From contig NZ_CP022463.1 of the NCBI RefSeq assembly GCF_002224485.1, positions 876,782 through 940,781 of the forward strand: 64,000 nt of DNA, given 5' to 3'. This document shows, in pieces, positions 39,978-48,905 of this stretch (positions are counted from its first letter, which is position 1; every line of letters starts with the position of its first letter). The position numbers and the translations under genes were made by a program. Origin of the DNA: Sinomonas sp. R1AF57. GTDB lineage: Bacteria > Actinomycetota > Actinomycetes > Actinomycetales > Micrococcaceae. The notes beneath the pieces were generated by a model, which worked only from the letters and a program-made list of their open reading frames with translations, was not told the origin of the DNA and ran no database searches.

Positions 39978-41120
39978 GTGACTGAGCCGAACATCGACGC
40001 CGCCCCGGACCTGACCTTCGACCTGCGGAACCTCCCGAAGGTCTCCCTGCACGACCACCTCGACGGCGGCCTCCGCCCCGCCACGATCATCGAACTGGCT
40101 GCCGAGGTCGGCCACGAGCTGCCGTCCACGGACGCGGTCGCCCTGGGCGCATGGTTCCGCGAGGCCGCCGATTCGGGCTCCCTCCCGCGGTACCTCGAGA
40201 CCTTCGACCACACCGTTGCCGTCATGCAGACCGCGTCCGCGCTCCGCCGGGTGGCACGCGAGTTCGTGGAGGACCTCGCGGACGACGGCGTGGTGTACGG
40301 CGAGGTGCGCTGGGCGCCCGAGCAGCACCTCGCGAGGGGACTCACGCTCGACGAGGCTGTCGAAGCCGTCCAGGCCGGCCTCGAGGAGGGCGTCGCCGCG
40401 GTCGAGGAGACCGGGCGCGTCATCGCCGTCGGACAGCTCATCACCGCCATGCGCCATGCGGACCGCGGGATGGAGATCGCCGAGCTCGCCGTGCGCCACC
40501 GGGACCGAGGCGCGGTGGGCTTCGACATCGCGGGCGCCGAGGACGGGTTCCCGCCGTCGCGCTTCGCGGAGGCCTTCAGGTACCTCGCGCAGAACAACTT
40601 CCCCGCCACGGTCCACGCCGGCGAGGCCGCCGGGCCCGACAGCATCCAGTCCGCGCTCGTGGACGGGCGCGCGGTGCGGCTGGGCCACGGCGTCCGGATC
40701 GCCGAGGACATCGCCGTCGAGGCGACCGACGAGGTCGACGAGGATGGCGTGCCGATCCTCGACGTGACGCTCGGGCAGCTCGCCGCCTGGGTCCGCGACC
40801 GTGGCATCCCGCTCGAGCTGTGCCCGTCCTCGAACCTCCAGACCGGGGCCATCTCCCAGTGGGGAGAGGACATCCTCGACCACCCCTTCGACATGCTGTA
40901 CGAGCTGGGCTTCAACGTGACCGTCAGCCCCGACAACCGGCTCATGAGCGGGGTGAGCCTCACGGACGAGTTCCAGCTCCTCGTCGAGGCCTACGACTAC
41001 GACCTCGACGACCTCCTCGAGCTCACGCTCAATGCGGCCGAGGCGGCCTTCCTGCCCCTCGAGGACCGCGAGGACCTCGTGGAGTACATCAACGAGGCCT
41101 ACTCGAACCTCTCCAGCTAG
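39978..41120 (+). CDS. add: Adenosine deaminase
   Basis: A 380-residue zinc hydrolase converting adenosine to inosine. The metal and catalytic motifs are VSLHDHLDGGL, PATVHAGEAAGP (catalytic Glu), RLGHGVRI and TVSPDNRLMSG (metal Asp). Family length. GTG at 39978 is preceded by TAGAGT (39965-39970) with a seven-base gap, suggesting leaderless expression apart from the nucleoside operon. It extends the salvage theme of the preceding genes. Confidence 0.95.
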   Translation: MTEPNIDAAPDLTFDLRNLPKVSLHDHLDGGLRPATIIELAAEVGHELPSTDAVALGAWFREAADSGSLPRYLETFDHTVAVMQTASALRRVAREFVEDLADDGVVYGEVRWAPEQHLARGLTLDEAVEAVQAGLEEGVAAVEETGRVIAVGQLITAMRHADRGMEIAELAVRHRDRGAVGFDIAGAEDGFPPSRFAEAFRYLAQNNFPATVHAGEAAGPDSIQSALVDGRAVRLGHGVRIAEDIAVEATDEVDEDGVPILDVTLGQLAAWVRDRGIPLELCPSSNLQTGAISQWGEDILDHPFDMLYELGFNVTVSPDNRLMSGVSLTDEFQLLVEAYDYDLDDLLELTLNAAEAAFLPLEDREDLVEYINEAYSNLSS

Positions 41121-41149
41121 CGCGCCCCTGGCGAGGGAATGAGCCAACC

Positions 41150-41872
41150 GTGAGCGCCGCCGTCGACCGTCTCGTCGAGGTGATCCGCCTCCTCCGCGAG
41201 CACTGCCTCTGGACGGCGGCGCTCACGCATGCCTCCCTGGTGACGTACCTCGTGGAGGAGTCGTACGAGCTCGTGGAGGCTATCGAGGATGAGCATCCCG
41301 AGGAAGACCTCAAGGGAGAGCTCGCCGACGTCCTGCTCCAGGTCGTGCTGCACGCCGAGATCGCGCGGGAGCGCGGCGCCTTCGACCTCGACGCGGTGGC
41401 GGAGGCGCTCACGGAGAAGATGGTGCGCCGCAACCGGCACGTCTTCACGCCTGACGGCGGCCTGCAGCCGAGCTTCCCGGCCACGGTCGAGGAGATCATC
41501 TCCTCGTGGGACGAGGCGAAGCGCGCGGAGAAGGCGGCACTCGCCGAGGGAACCGCGGACGACGGCGACGCCTCGCCGCACCTTGTCGGCCCCACCGCGC
41601 TCGAGGGGCTTCCGCGGCACCTTCCGGCGCTCGCCCTCGCGGACAAGGCGCTCGGGCGGGCGGAGCGGCGTCGTGCGCTCGACGGGGTGACTTCGGCGTC
41701 AGAGGGGGTGACCTCGGCCCCACACGGGGTGACTTCGGCGTCAGAGGGGGTGACTTCGGCGTTCGGGACGGAGGAGGAACTCGGGGACTTCCTGCTCGGC
41801 GTCGTCCGGGCGGCCCGGGCGCGGGGGCTCGACTCCGAGCGGGCGCTGCGCACCGCCGTCGGGCGTCTCTGA
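41150..41872 (+). CDS. mazG: MazG-family nucleotide pyrophosphohydrolase with repeat insertion
   Basis: A 240-residue enzyme that hydrolyses (d)NTPs to monophosphates. The metal-binding EESYELVEAIEDE and ELADVLLQVVLHAE helices are at residues ~35-75. Two thirds along, four 7-residue repeats (GVTSASE, GVTSAPH, GVTSASE, GVTSAFG; ~179-206) interrupt the protein before a final helical segment (ELGDFLLGVVRAARARG). The DNA of these repeats is the same 21-bp unit found between genes elsewhere in the window. Canonical CPWD is replaced by CLWT at ~25. GTG at 41150 lacks a strong ribosome site. Confidence 0.88.
   Translation: MSAAVDRLVEVIRLLREHCLWTAALTHASLVTYLVEESYELVEAIEDEHPEEDLKGELADVLLQVVLHAEIARERGAFDLDAVAEALTEKMVRRNRHVFTPDGGLQPSFPATVEEIISSWDEAKRAEKAALAEGTADDGDASPHLVGPTALEGLPRHLPALALADKALGRAERRRALDGVTSASEGVTSAPHGVTSASEGVTSAFGTEEELGDFLLGVVRAARARGLDSERALRTAVGRL
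41684..41766 (+). repeat. 21-bp repeat array inside mazG
   Basis: Four direct units start at 41684, 41705, 41726 and 41747, with core GGGGTGACTTCGGCG. Units 1 and 3 are identical over 21 bases. All run in one direction, unlike the inverted arrays at 8.6 and 21.2 kb. A 21-bp period keeps the reading frame and adds seven residues per unit. Confidence 0.9.
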
Positions 41873-41948
41873 GCGGGCCGGCTGCCGGCCCGAGCCGCCC
41901 GCGGAGGGCAGGCGTCACATGGTCGCGGGCCAGCTGGGGGCCGACTAG

Positions 41949-43304
<1,356 letters not shown>

Positions 43305-43387
43305 GCCACCCTCGGCGGCCGAGCCCTCGGCCAGCTGAACGGAACCTAGGAGTCCGGCACCCGCCCGGGGGCCTGCACGGATTCGCC

Positions 43388-43430
43388 GGCCGCGGCGGCT
43401 ATGGTGGAAGACACCATGGCCGCCGCGGCC
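43388..43430 (+). terminator. 19-bp hairpin after eno
   Basis: Arms 43388-43406 and 43412-43430 pair fully (one G-T) around GAAGA and are followed by GTTTGTG. The hairpin is 83 bp past the eno stop and about 40 bp before the divIC start, so it separates their transcripts. Confidence 0.8.
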
Positions 43431-43471
43431 GTTTGTGCATCCAGCGGCCCCGTCCCACGTGAGGAGCGCAC

Positions 43472-44065
43472 ATGGCCACGCGTCGACCGGCGGTGCCCCG
43501 CACCCCCGGCACGAAGCGCAGGCCGCCCGCGCCCGCGACCGGCGGCCCCGCCGGCGGTCCCGCCCCCAAGGACGCCGCCCGCCCGAGCGCAGCCGCGCCG
43601 AAGACGGCCTCAGGGTCGTTGGCGTCGTCGTCCCGCGCTGCGGCGCCGTCGGGACGCGCCGCGACCCCGGCCGCGGAGGCGCCCGTCCCGGCCCGGGCGT
43701 TCTCAGGCCGGATCCTCGCACTCGCGGTCGTGCTCGTCGCGATCACGGTCATGCTCGCCCCGACGGTGCGGGTGTTCCTGAGCCAGCGTGCCGAGATCAG
43801 CTCGCTCGAGCAGGACATCGCGGCGAGGAAGACCGAGCAGGACGGGCTCCGCCAGTCGATCTCGCGGTGGGAAGACCCCAACTACGTCAAGCAGCAGGCC
43901 CGCGACCGCATTAACATGGTCATGCCCGGCGAGACGTCCTACTGGGTGTTCGGCGACGTCGGCTCCACGTCGCCGGCAGCCGGGAGCCCGGCATCCCAGA
44001 GCGGGGGAGACCGTCCGTGGGCCGAGGGCTTCTGGGACTCGTTCGTCCGTGCCGCCACGGAGTGA
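43472..44065 (+). CDS. Septum formation initiator protein (FtsB/DivIC family)
   Basis: A 197-residue bitopic cell-division protein. A ~75-residue Ala/Pro-rich basic cytoplasmic tail precedes one membrane helix (ILALAVVLVAITVMLAPTV, ~81-99). A short coiled coil (SQRAEISSLEQDIAARKTEQDGL) and the conserved WEDPNYVKQQARDRINMVMPGE block follow. It should pair with FtsL/FtsQ-type partners at the septum. The long cytoplasmic tail is common in actinobacteria. GAGGAGCGCAC precedes the ATG. Confidence 0.9.
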   Translation: MATRRPAVPRTPGTKRRPPAPATGGPAGGPAPKDAARPSAAAPKTASGSLASSSRAAAPSGRAATPAAEAPVPARAFSGRILALAVVLVAITVMLAPTVRVFLSQRAEISSLEQDIAARKTEQDGLRQSISRWEDPNYVKQQARDRINMVMPGETSYWVFGDVGSTSPAAGSPASQSGGDRPWAEGFWDSFVRAATE

Positions 44066-44113
44066 GCAGCTCCCGCGGCTGAGCCGCCCCTGACCGACCA
44101 AGCAAGGACCATC

Positions 44114-44806
44114 GTGACCGAGAACTCCACGGCGCCCAGCGACGCGCCCACGCCCGCCGACCTCGAGGTGCTGAGCCGGCAGCTCGGCCGGCCGGTGCGC
44201 GACGTCGTCGCCATCCCGGCCCGCTGCGTCTGCGGCAACCCCCTCGTGGCGGCCACGGCGCCGCGGCTGGGCAACGGCACGCCGTTCCCGACCACCTTCT
44301 ACCTCACGCACCCCGTGATCACGTCTGCCGTCTCGCGGCTCGAAGCCGCCGGCGTCATGGCCGAGATGAACGCGCGCCTCGAGGCGGACCCAGAGCTCGC
44401 CGCGTATTACCGGGCGGCGCACGAGGCCTACCTCGCCGCCCGCGAGGAGATAGGGCGGCGGGCCGGGACCGGTCCCGTCCCCGAGATCGACGGCGTCTCC
44501 GCCGGCGGCATGCCCTCCCGGGTCAAGTGCCTGCACGTCCTCGTCGGGCAGTCGCTCGCGATGGGGCCCGGCGTCAACCCCCTCGGGGACGAGGCGATCG
44601 AGCGCATCGCCGAATGGTGGACACGGGACCGGTGCTGGTGCGAAGGAGCGTGGGACACGGAGGGCGCGGCGCCCAGCCGGGACCTCTCGCGCCACGGGCC
44701 GCAGGGCCTGCCGTCGATGACCGGCCGGCCGGCGCCCGCCAGGCGGTCCGGCGCCGGAGACTCCGCCACCGAAGCTGAGCGCAGCGAGGGCGGCGAAGAG
44801 GCGTGA
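44114..44806 (+). CDS. DUF501 domain-containing protein
   Basis: A 230-residue protein of unknown function, conserved next to eno and ppx in actinobacteria. It has four possible metal or redox cysteines (ARCVCGNPLV, RVKCLHVL, RCWCEGAW). The conserved FPTTFYLTHP and PSRVKCLHVLVGQSLAMGPGVNP segments are present. The last ~35 residues are disordered. GTG at 44114 follows AAGGACC. The stop overlaps the ppx start. Confidence 0.88.
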   Translation: MTENSTAPSDAPTPADLEVLSRQLGRPVRDVVAIPARCVCGNPLVAATAPRLGNGTPFPTTFYLTHPVITSAVSRLEAAGVMAEMNARLEADPELAAYYRAAHEAYLAAREEIGRRAGTGPVPEIDGVSAGGMPSRVKCLHVLVGQSLAMGPGVNPLGDEAIERIAEWWTRDRCWCEGAWDTEGAAPSRDLSRHGPQGLPSMTGRPAPARRSGAGDSATEAERSEGGEEA

Positions 44807-45795
44807 GGGTCGCGGGGATCGACTGCGGGACCAACTCGATCCGCCTCCTGGTCGCCGATGCGGGTGCGGACGGGCCCAAGGCGCACGACGGCGGTGGGGC
44901 GGCAGAGCGGCCACCCCGCCTGGCCGACGTTCACCGCGAGATGCGGATCGTGAGGCTCGGGCAGGGCGTCGACGCGACCGGCGAGCTCGCCCCGGAGGCG
45001 CTCGAGCGGACCTTCGCGGCCGCGGACGACTACGCCGCGACGATCCGTTCCCTCGGGGCGGAGCGCATCCGCTTCGTCGCGACGTCCGCGACCCGCGATG
45101 CCCGCAACCGCAGCGTCTTCGTCGACGGCATCAGGGCCCGGCTCGGCGTCGAGCCCGAGGTCGTGAGCGGAGACGAGGAGGCGGCCCTGAGCTTCGCGGG
45201 AGCGGCCAGCGTCCTCGCCCTCGAGCCGGGCGTCCCCGTCCTCGTCGTCGACCTCGGCGGCGGGAGCACCGAATTCGTCCTCGGAGACGCCGAGGGCGTG
45301 CGCGCAGCGCGCTCGGTCGACATCGGCTGCGTGCGCCTCACCGAGCGGCACCTCCGGTCCGACCCTCCGACTCCCGAGCAGATCGCAGCCGCCGAGGCGG
45401 ACGTCGACGCGGGCATCGAACAGGCCCTCGCCGCCGTGCCCCTGGCCGAGGCCAGGGCGGTGATCGGGGTCGCCGGCTCGGTCACTACCGTGACGGCGCA
45501 CGCCCTTCAGCTGCCGTCGTACCTGCCCGAGCGCATCCACGGCACCGAGCTCCCGACAGCGCAGATCGCGGCCGCGTGCACGTCGCTGCTGGAGATGAGC
45601 CACGCCGAGCGGGCCGCCCTGCCCTACATGCATCCCGGACGCGTGGACGTGATCGGTGCCGGCGCCCTCGTGTGGCGCCGCATCCTCACGCGGATGGGAG
45701 AGCTCAGCGAAGGCCGGATCACCACTGCCGTGACGAGCGAGCACGACATCCTCGACGGCATTGCCCTGAGCACCCTGGCCCCCGAGTCGCCGTGA
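44803..45795 (+). CDS. ppx: Ppx/GppA family exopolyphosphatase
   Basis: A 330-residue phosphatase of the ASKHA fold that degrades polyphosphate or pppGpp. AGIDCGTNSIRLLVAD is the phosphate-1 motif, VATSATRDARN and VDLGGGSTEF the next, and GVAGSVTTVTAH the adenosine-site motif. It is the short actinobacterial form without C-terminal HD-like domains. GTG at 44803 overlaps DUF501 and the stop overlaps the subtilisin start, forming a coupled three-gene unit. Confidence 0.92.
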   Translation: MRVAGIDCGTNSIRLLVADAGADGPKAHDGGGAAERPPRLADVHREMRIVRLGQGVDATGELAPEALERTFAAADDYAATIRSLGAERIRFVATSATRDARNRSVFVDGIRARLGVEPEVVSGDEEAALSFAGAASVLALEPGVPVLVVDLGGGSTEFVLGDAEGVRAARSVDIGCVRLTERHLRSDPPTPEQIAAAEADVDAGIEQALAAVPLAEARAVIGVAGSVTTVTAHALQLPSYLPERIHGTELPTAQIAAACTSLLEMSHAERAALPYMHPGRVDVIGAGALVWRRILTRMGELSEGRITTAVTSEHDILDGIALSTLAPESP

Positions 45796-47114
45796 CGCGG
45801 AACCGAGCAGGGGCCCGAGCGGCCGCGGCCCTCTTCGCGGTGCTGGTCGCGGTGGCGGCAGTCCTGCCCGCCGCGGTCGCCGCCTTCCTGGTCCCGGCGG
45901 CACCGGCTAGAGCGGACAGCATCCGTGACCGCGAGTACTGGATCGCCGAGTACGGAATCGACAAGGCCTGGCAGGTCTCGAAGGGCGCCGGGGTCAAGGT
46001 CGCTGTGATCGACAGCGGAATCGACGGCCGGCACCCGGACCTCCGCGGCGTCGTCGTCGGCGGCCACGACGCCTCGGGTGCAGGCGCGCCGGACGGCCAG
46101 AAGCCCCTCGGCGCCAAGCCCGAGCACGGCACGCTCGTCGCCACGATGCTCGCCGGCCGCGGACACGCGACCCAGGCCAAGGACACCGACCCGGCCGGCG
46201 GCCCCGACGGCGTCGTCGGTGTCGCGCCGGAGGCCTCCCTCCTGACCGTCTCGACCTGGCTCGGCTCGGTGAATCCGTCGGGCCGGTCCGACCAGGACCA
46301 GATTCCCGACGCGGTGCGCTGGGCCGTGGACCAGGGCGCGAAGGTCATCAACATCTCCCTCGGCAGCTCCTCGCCGGCGTGGCCCCAGAGCTGGGACGAG
46401 GCGTTCCTGTACGCCGAGCAGAAGGACGTCGTGATCGTGGCCGCCGCCGGGAACCGGGGCGGAGGCAACGTCCAGGTGGGCGCACCCGCGACCATCCCGG
46501 GCGTTCTCACGGTCGCCGGCCTGGACAGGGCCCGCACGGCGAGCGTCGACTCCTCGGCGCAGGGCATCAGCATCGGCGTGGCCGCGCCCGCCGAAGGCCT
46601 CGTGGGCGGCATGCCCGGGGGCCAGTACGCCGAATGGGCCGGCACCTCCGGCGCGGCGCCGATCGTCTCGGGGGTCGCGGCGCTGATCCGCGCGAAATGG
46701 CCCGCGATGAGCGCCTCGCAGGTCATCAACCGGATTCTCTCGACCGCCAAAGACGCCGGGCCGGCTGGCCAGGACCCGATCTACGGATTCGGGATCCTCG
46801 ACGCCGAGGCCGCCCTGAAGGCCGACGTCCCGGATGCAGCGGCCAACCCGCTCGGGTCGATCGCGGACTGGATCCGCGTGCACCGGAAGGGCACGCCCGC
46901 GACCGCCGCCCCGGGCGCGGCCGCTGCCTCCTCGGCCCCGGCGGCAGCGCTACCGGAGCCGGCCGCGCCCGTGCCCCATGAGCCGTCCCCCGCGGACAAC
47001 CCGTGGCCGCCGATCGTCGTCGTCGGGTGCTCGTCGCTCATCGTCGGGATCGCCATCACGGGAGCGCTCCACATGCGCCGCGTTGCATCGAGGACGCGCC
47101 CCACGGACCGCTAG
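45792..47114 (+). CDS. Membrane-anchored S8 subtilisin-like serine protease
   Basis: A 440-residue secreted protease. The N-terminal signal peptide is Ala/Val-rich, ending near ARA (~40). The catalytic triad is Asp74 (AVIDSGIDG), His112 (PEHGTLVATML) and Ser286 (AGTSGAAPIVSG), with the oxyanion Asn in AAAGNRGG. An Ala/Pro-rich stalk leads to a C-terminal helix (IVVVGCSSLIVGIAITGAL) and a basic tail, the plan of mycosins. No ESX secretion genes are nearby, so a mycosin role is not supported. The start overlaps ppx (GTGA). Confidence 0.92.
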   Translation: MTRNRAGARAAAALFAVLVAVAAVLPAAVAAFLVPAAPARADSIRDREYWIAEYGIDKAWQVSKGAGVKVAVIDSGIDGRHPDLRGVVVGGHDASGAGAPDGQKPLGAKPEHGTLVATMLAGRGHATQAKDTDPAGGPDGVVGVAPEASLLTVSTWLGSVNPSGRSDQDQIPDAVRWAVDQGAKVINISLGSSSPAWPQSWDEAFLYAEQKDVVIVAAAGNRGGGNVQVGAPATIPGVLTVAGLDRARTASVDSSAQGISIGVAAPAEGLVGGMPGGQYAEWAGTSGAAPIVSGVAALIRAKWPAMSASQVINRILSTAKDAGPAGQDPIYGFGILDAEAALKADVPDAAANPLGSIADWIRVHRKGTPATAAPGAAAASSAPAAALPEPAAPVPHEPSPADNPWPPIVVVGCSSLIVGIAITGALHMRRVASRTRPTDR

Positions 47115-47146
47115 TGAATATTTTCACAAGCTGCTACGCTGGTCCC

Positions 47147-48577
47147 ATGCCTTCCTCCTCCCTGCAGCTTGTCGAGCGCCCCCGCGTCCTCGTCGTCGGC
47201 GGCGGCTACGTCGGCCTCTACGTCGCCCTCAACCTCCAGAAGAAGATCGCCGAGGCCGGTGGCATCGTCACCGTCGTCGATCCGCTTCCCTACATGACCT
47301 ACCAGCCGTTCCTGCCCGAGGTGGCCGGCGGCAACATCGAGGCGCGCCACGCCGTCGTCTCCCTCCGCGAGCACCTGAAGAAGACCGAGGTCATCCAGGG
47401 CTCCGTGACGGCCATCGACCACGAGAACCGCAAGGCCGTCGTCGCCCTTCCGGGCGATCAGGGCACCGTCGAGGTCCCGTACGTCGACGTCGTCCTCGCC
47501 GCGGGCGCGATCACCCGCACGTTCCCGATCCCCGGCCTCGCCGACAAGGGCATCGGCAACAAGACCATCGAGGAGGCCGTGGCGCTGCGCAACCAGGTCC
47601 TGGAGCGCATCGAGTTCGCCTCGACCGCGACCGACCCGGCGGAGCGCAAGCGCGCCCTGACCTTCGTGGTCGTCGGCGGCGGTTTCGCCGGCATCGAGAC
47701 GATCGCCGAGCTCGAGGACCTCGCCCGTGAGGCCGTCCGGAACAATGGCCGCCTGCACCAGGACGAGGTCCGGTTCGTGCTCGTCGAGGCCATGGGCCGC
47801 ATCATGCCCGAGGTCACGGCCGAGCAGGCCGACTGGGTCGTGGAGCACCTCAAGAGCCGTGGCGTCGAGGTCCTCCTCAACACGTCCCTCGCCAGCGCCG
47901 AGGGGCCGCTCAAGCTCATCACCATGCCGGACAAGGCCCCCGCAGACGAGTTCGAGGCGGACACCCTGATCTGGACCGCCGGCGTCCAGGCCAACCCCAT
48001 GGTCCGCTCGACCGACTTCCCGCTCGAGCCGCGCGGCCGCGTGCGCGTCCTGCCCGACCTGCGCATCGCAGGTGACGAGGGCATCATCGAGAACGCCTGG
48101 GCCGCTGGCGACATCGCCGCGGTGCCCGACCTCACCGGCAAGGGCCTCCCGGACGGAACGTGTGTTCCGAACGCCCAGCACGCCCTGCGCCAGGCCAAGG
48201 TCCTCGCGAAGAACCTGTGGGCCAGCCGCTGGGACAAGCCGCTGACCGACTACAAGCACAAGAACCTCGGCGCCGTTGCCGGCTTCGGTGCCTGGAAGGG
48301 CGTCGCGAACATCAACCTGTTCGGCCGGATCGGCCTCAAGGGCCCGCTCGCCTGGCTCGCCCACCGCGGCTACCACGGTATGGCGATCCCCACGGCCGAG
48401 CGCAAGTTCCGGGTCATCCTCGACTGGTTCTCGTCGCTGTTCGCCGGGCGCGACACCACCCCGATCCAGGGGCTCGACAACCCGCGCGCCGCGTTCGAGG
48501 CGGCCGCCCGTCCCGCCCCGAAGCCCGCTGCCCCCGCCGCGCCCGCCGCGGAGAAGGTTCCCGCCGGAACCAAGTAG
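47147..48577 (+). CDS. ndh: NADH dehydrogenase, type II
   Basis: A 476-residue peripheral membrane flavoenzyme passing electrons from NADH to quinone without proton pumping. The FAD motif VLVVGGGYVGLYVA is at 15-28 and the NAD motif VVVGGGFAGIETIAEL near 173. ENAWAAGDIAAVPD binds FAD, and a C-terminal amphipathic region (LDWFSSLF) likely docks on the membrane. TACGCT (47135-47140) ends six bases before the ATG, with no ribosome site, so a leaderless mRNA is likely. A stable hairpin follows. Confidence 0.95.
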   Translation: MPSSSLQLVERPRVLVVGGGYVGLYVALNLQKKIAEAGGIVTVVDPLPYMTYQPFLPEVAGGNIEARHAVVSLREHLKKTEVIQGSVTAIDHENRKAVVALPGDQGTVEVPYVDVVLAAGAITRTFPIPGLADKGIGNKTIEEAVALRNQVLERIEFASTATDPAERKRALTFVVVGGGFAGIETIAELEDLAREAVRNNGRLHQDEVRFVLVEAMGRIMPEVTAEQADWVVEHLKSRGVEVLLNTSLASAEGPLKLITMPDKAPADEFEADTLIWTAGVQANPMVRSTDFPLEPRGRVRVLPDLRIAGDEGIIENAWAAGDIAAVPDLTGKGLPDGTCVPNAQHALRQAKVLAKNLWASRWDKPLTDYKHKNLGAVAGFGAWKGVANINLFGRIGLKGPLAWLAHRGYHGMAIPTAERKFRVILDWFSSLFAGRDTTPIQGLDNPRAAFEAAARPAPKPAAPAAPAAEKVPAGTK

Positions 48578-48605
48578 TCGGGCGTCCGGCCGCTACGGCA
48601 GTCAT

Positions 48606-48649
48606 GACGGCGGCGGCGCGCCTCCTGCGGGAGGCGCGGCGCCGCCGTC
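48606..48649 (+). terminator. 20-bp hairpin after ndh
   Basis: Arms 48606-48625 and 48630-48649 pair with one mismatch around TGCG, 28 bp after the ndh stop and before the tRNA gene. Confidence 0.75.
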
Positions 48650-48684
48650 GTGCGTCGGCCCGGATTCGCTAGGCTGGTGTGCAC

Positions 48685-48758
48685 GCCCCAGTAGCCCAAT
48701 CGGCAGAGGCAGCGGACTTAAAATCCGCTCAGTCAGGGTTCGAGTCCCTGCTGGGGCA
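48685..48758 (+). tRNA. tRNA with UAA anticodon (Leu), short variable loop
   Basis: A 74-base cloverleaf. The acceptor pairs 48685-48691 with 48751-48757 and the discriminator is A. The D stem is GCC/GGC. The anticodon arm is GCGGA-CTTAAAA-TCCGC, with anticodon TAA. The T arm is CAGGG-TTCGAGT-CCCTG. CCA is not encoded. The anticodon reads leucine UUA, yet the variable loop is only TCAGT, whereas bacterial tRNA-Leu normally has a long arm. The fold is clear; the amino acid is assigned from the anticodon only. Confidence 0.85.
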
Positions 48759-48817
48759 CGTCTTGCATGTGGTCTCCATCCGTTACCAGCATGTGACCTG
48801 AAACACTGTATTCAGGG

Positions 48818-48846
48818 TTAAGCGTTGAATTAGCCTGTCTTCTAAT
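48818..48846 (+). promoter_or_regulatory. Promoter of the Liv binding-protein gene
   Basis: TTAAGC (48818-48823) and TCTAAT (48841-48846) are 17 bases apart in an AT-rich stretch 60 bp before the start codon. TCTAAT matches the -10 consensus at five of six bases. Confidence 0.6.
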
Positions 48847-48905
48847 CAGGAACACCTGGTTGTTCGCATCAGGGTGCCCGGCACCTTCGATGGAGGAGAT
48901 TACGC

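Noticed and set aside
41684-41766. Frameshifted or broken mazG due to repeats
   Set aside because: The four units total a multiple of three bases and the frame continues to a normal helical C-terminus.
45792-47114. Part of an ESX/type VII secretion locus
   Set aside because: Only the protease is present; no EccB-E or WXG100 genes in the window.
48685-48758. Suppressor tRNA reading UAA stop codons
   Set aside because: The loop is CTTAAAA, so positions 34-36 are TAA and pair with UUA; reading UAA stops would need anticodon TTA at those positions.
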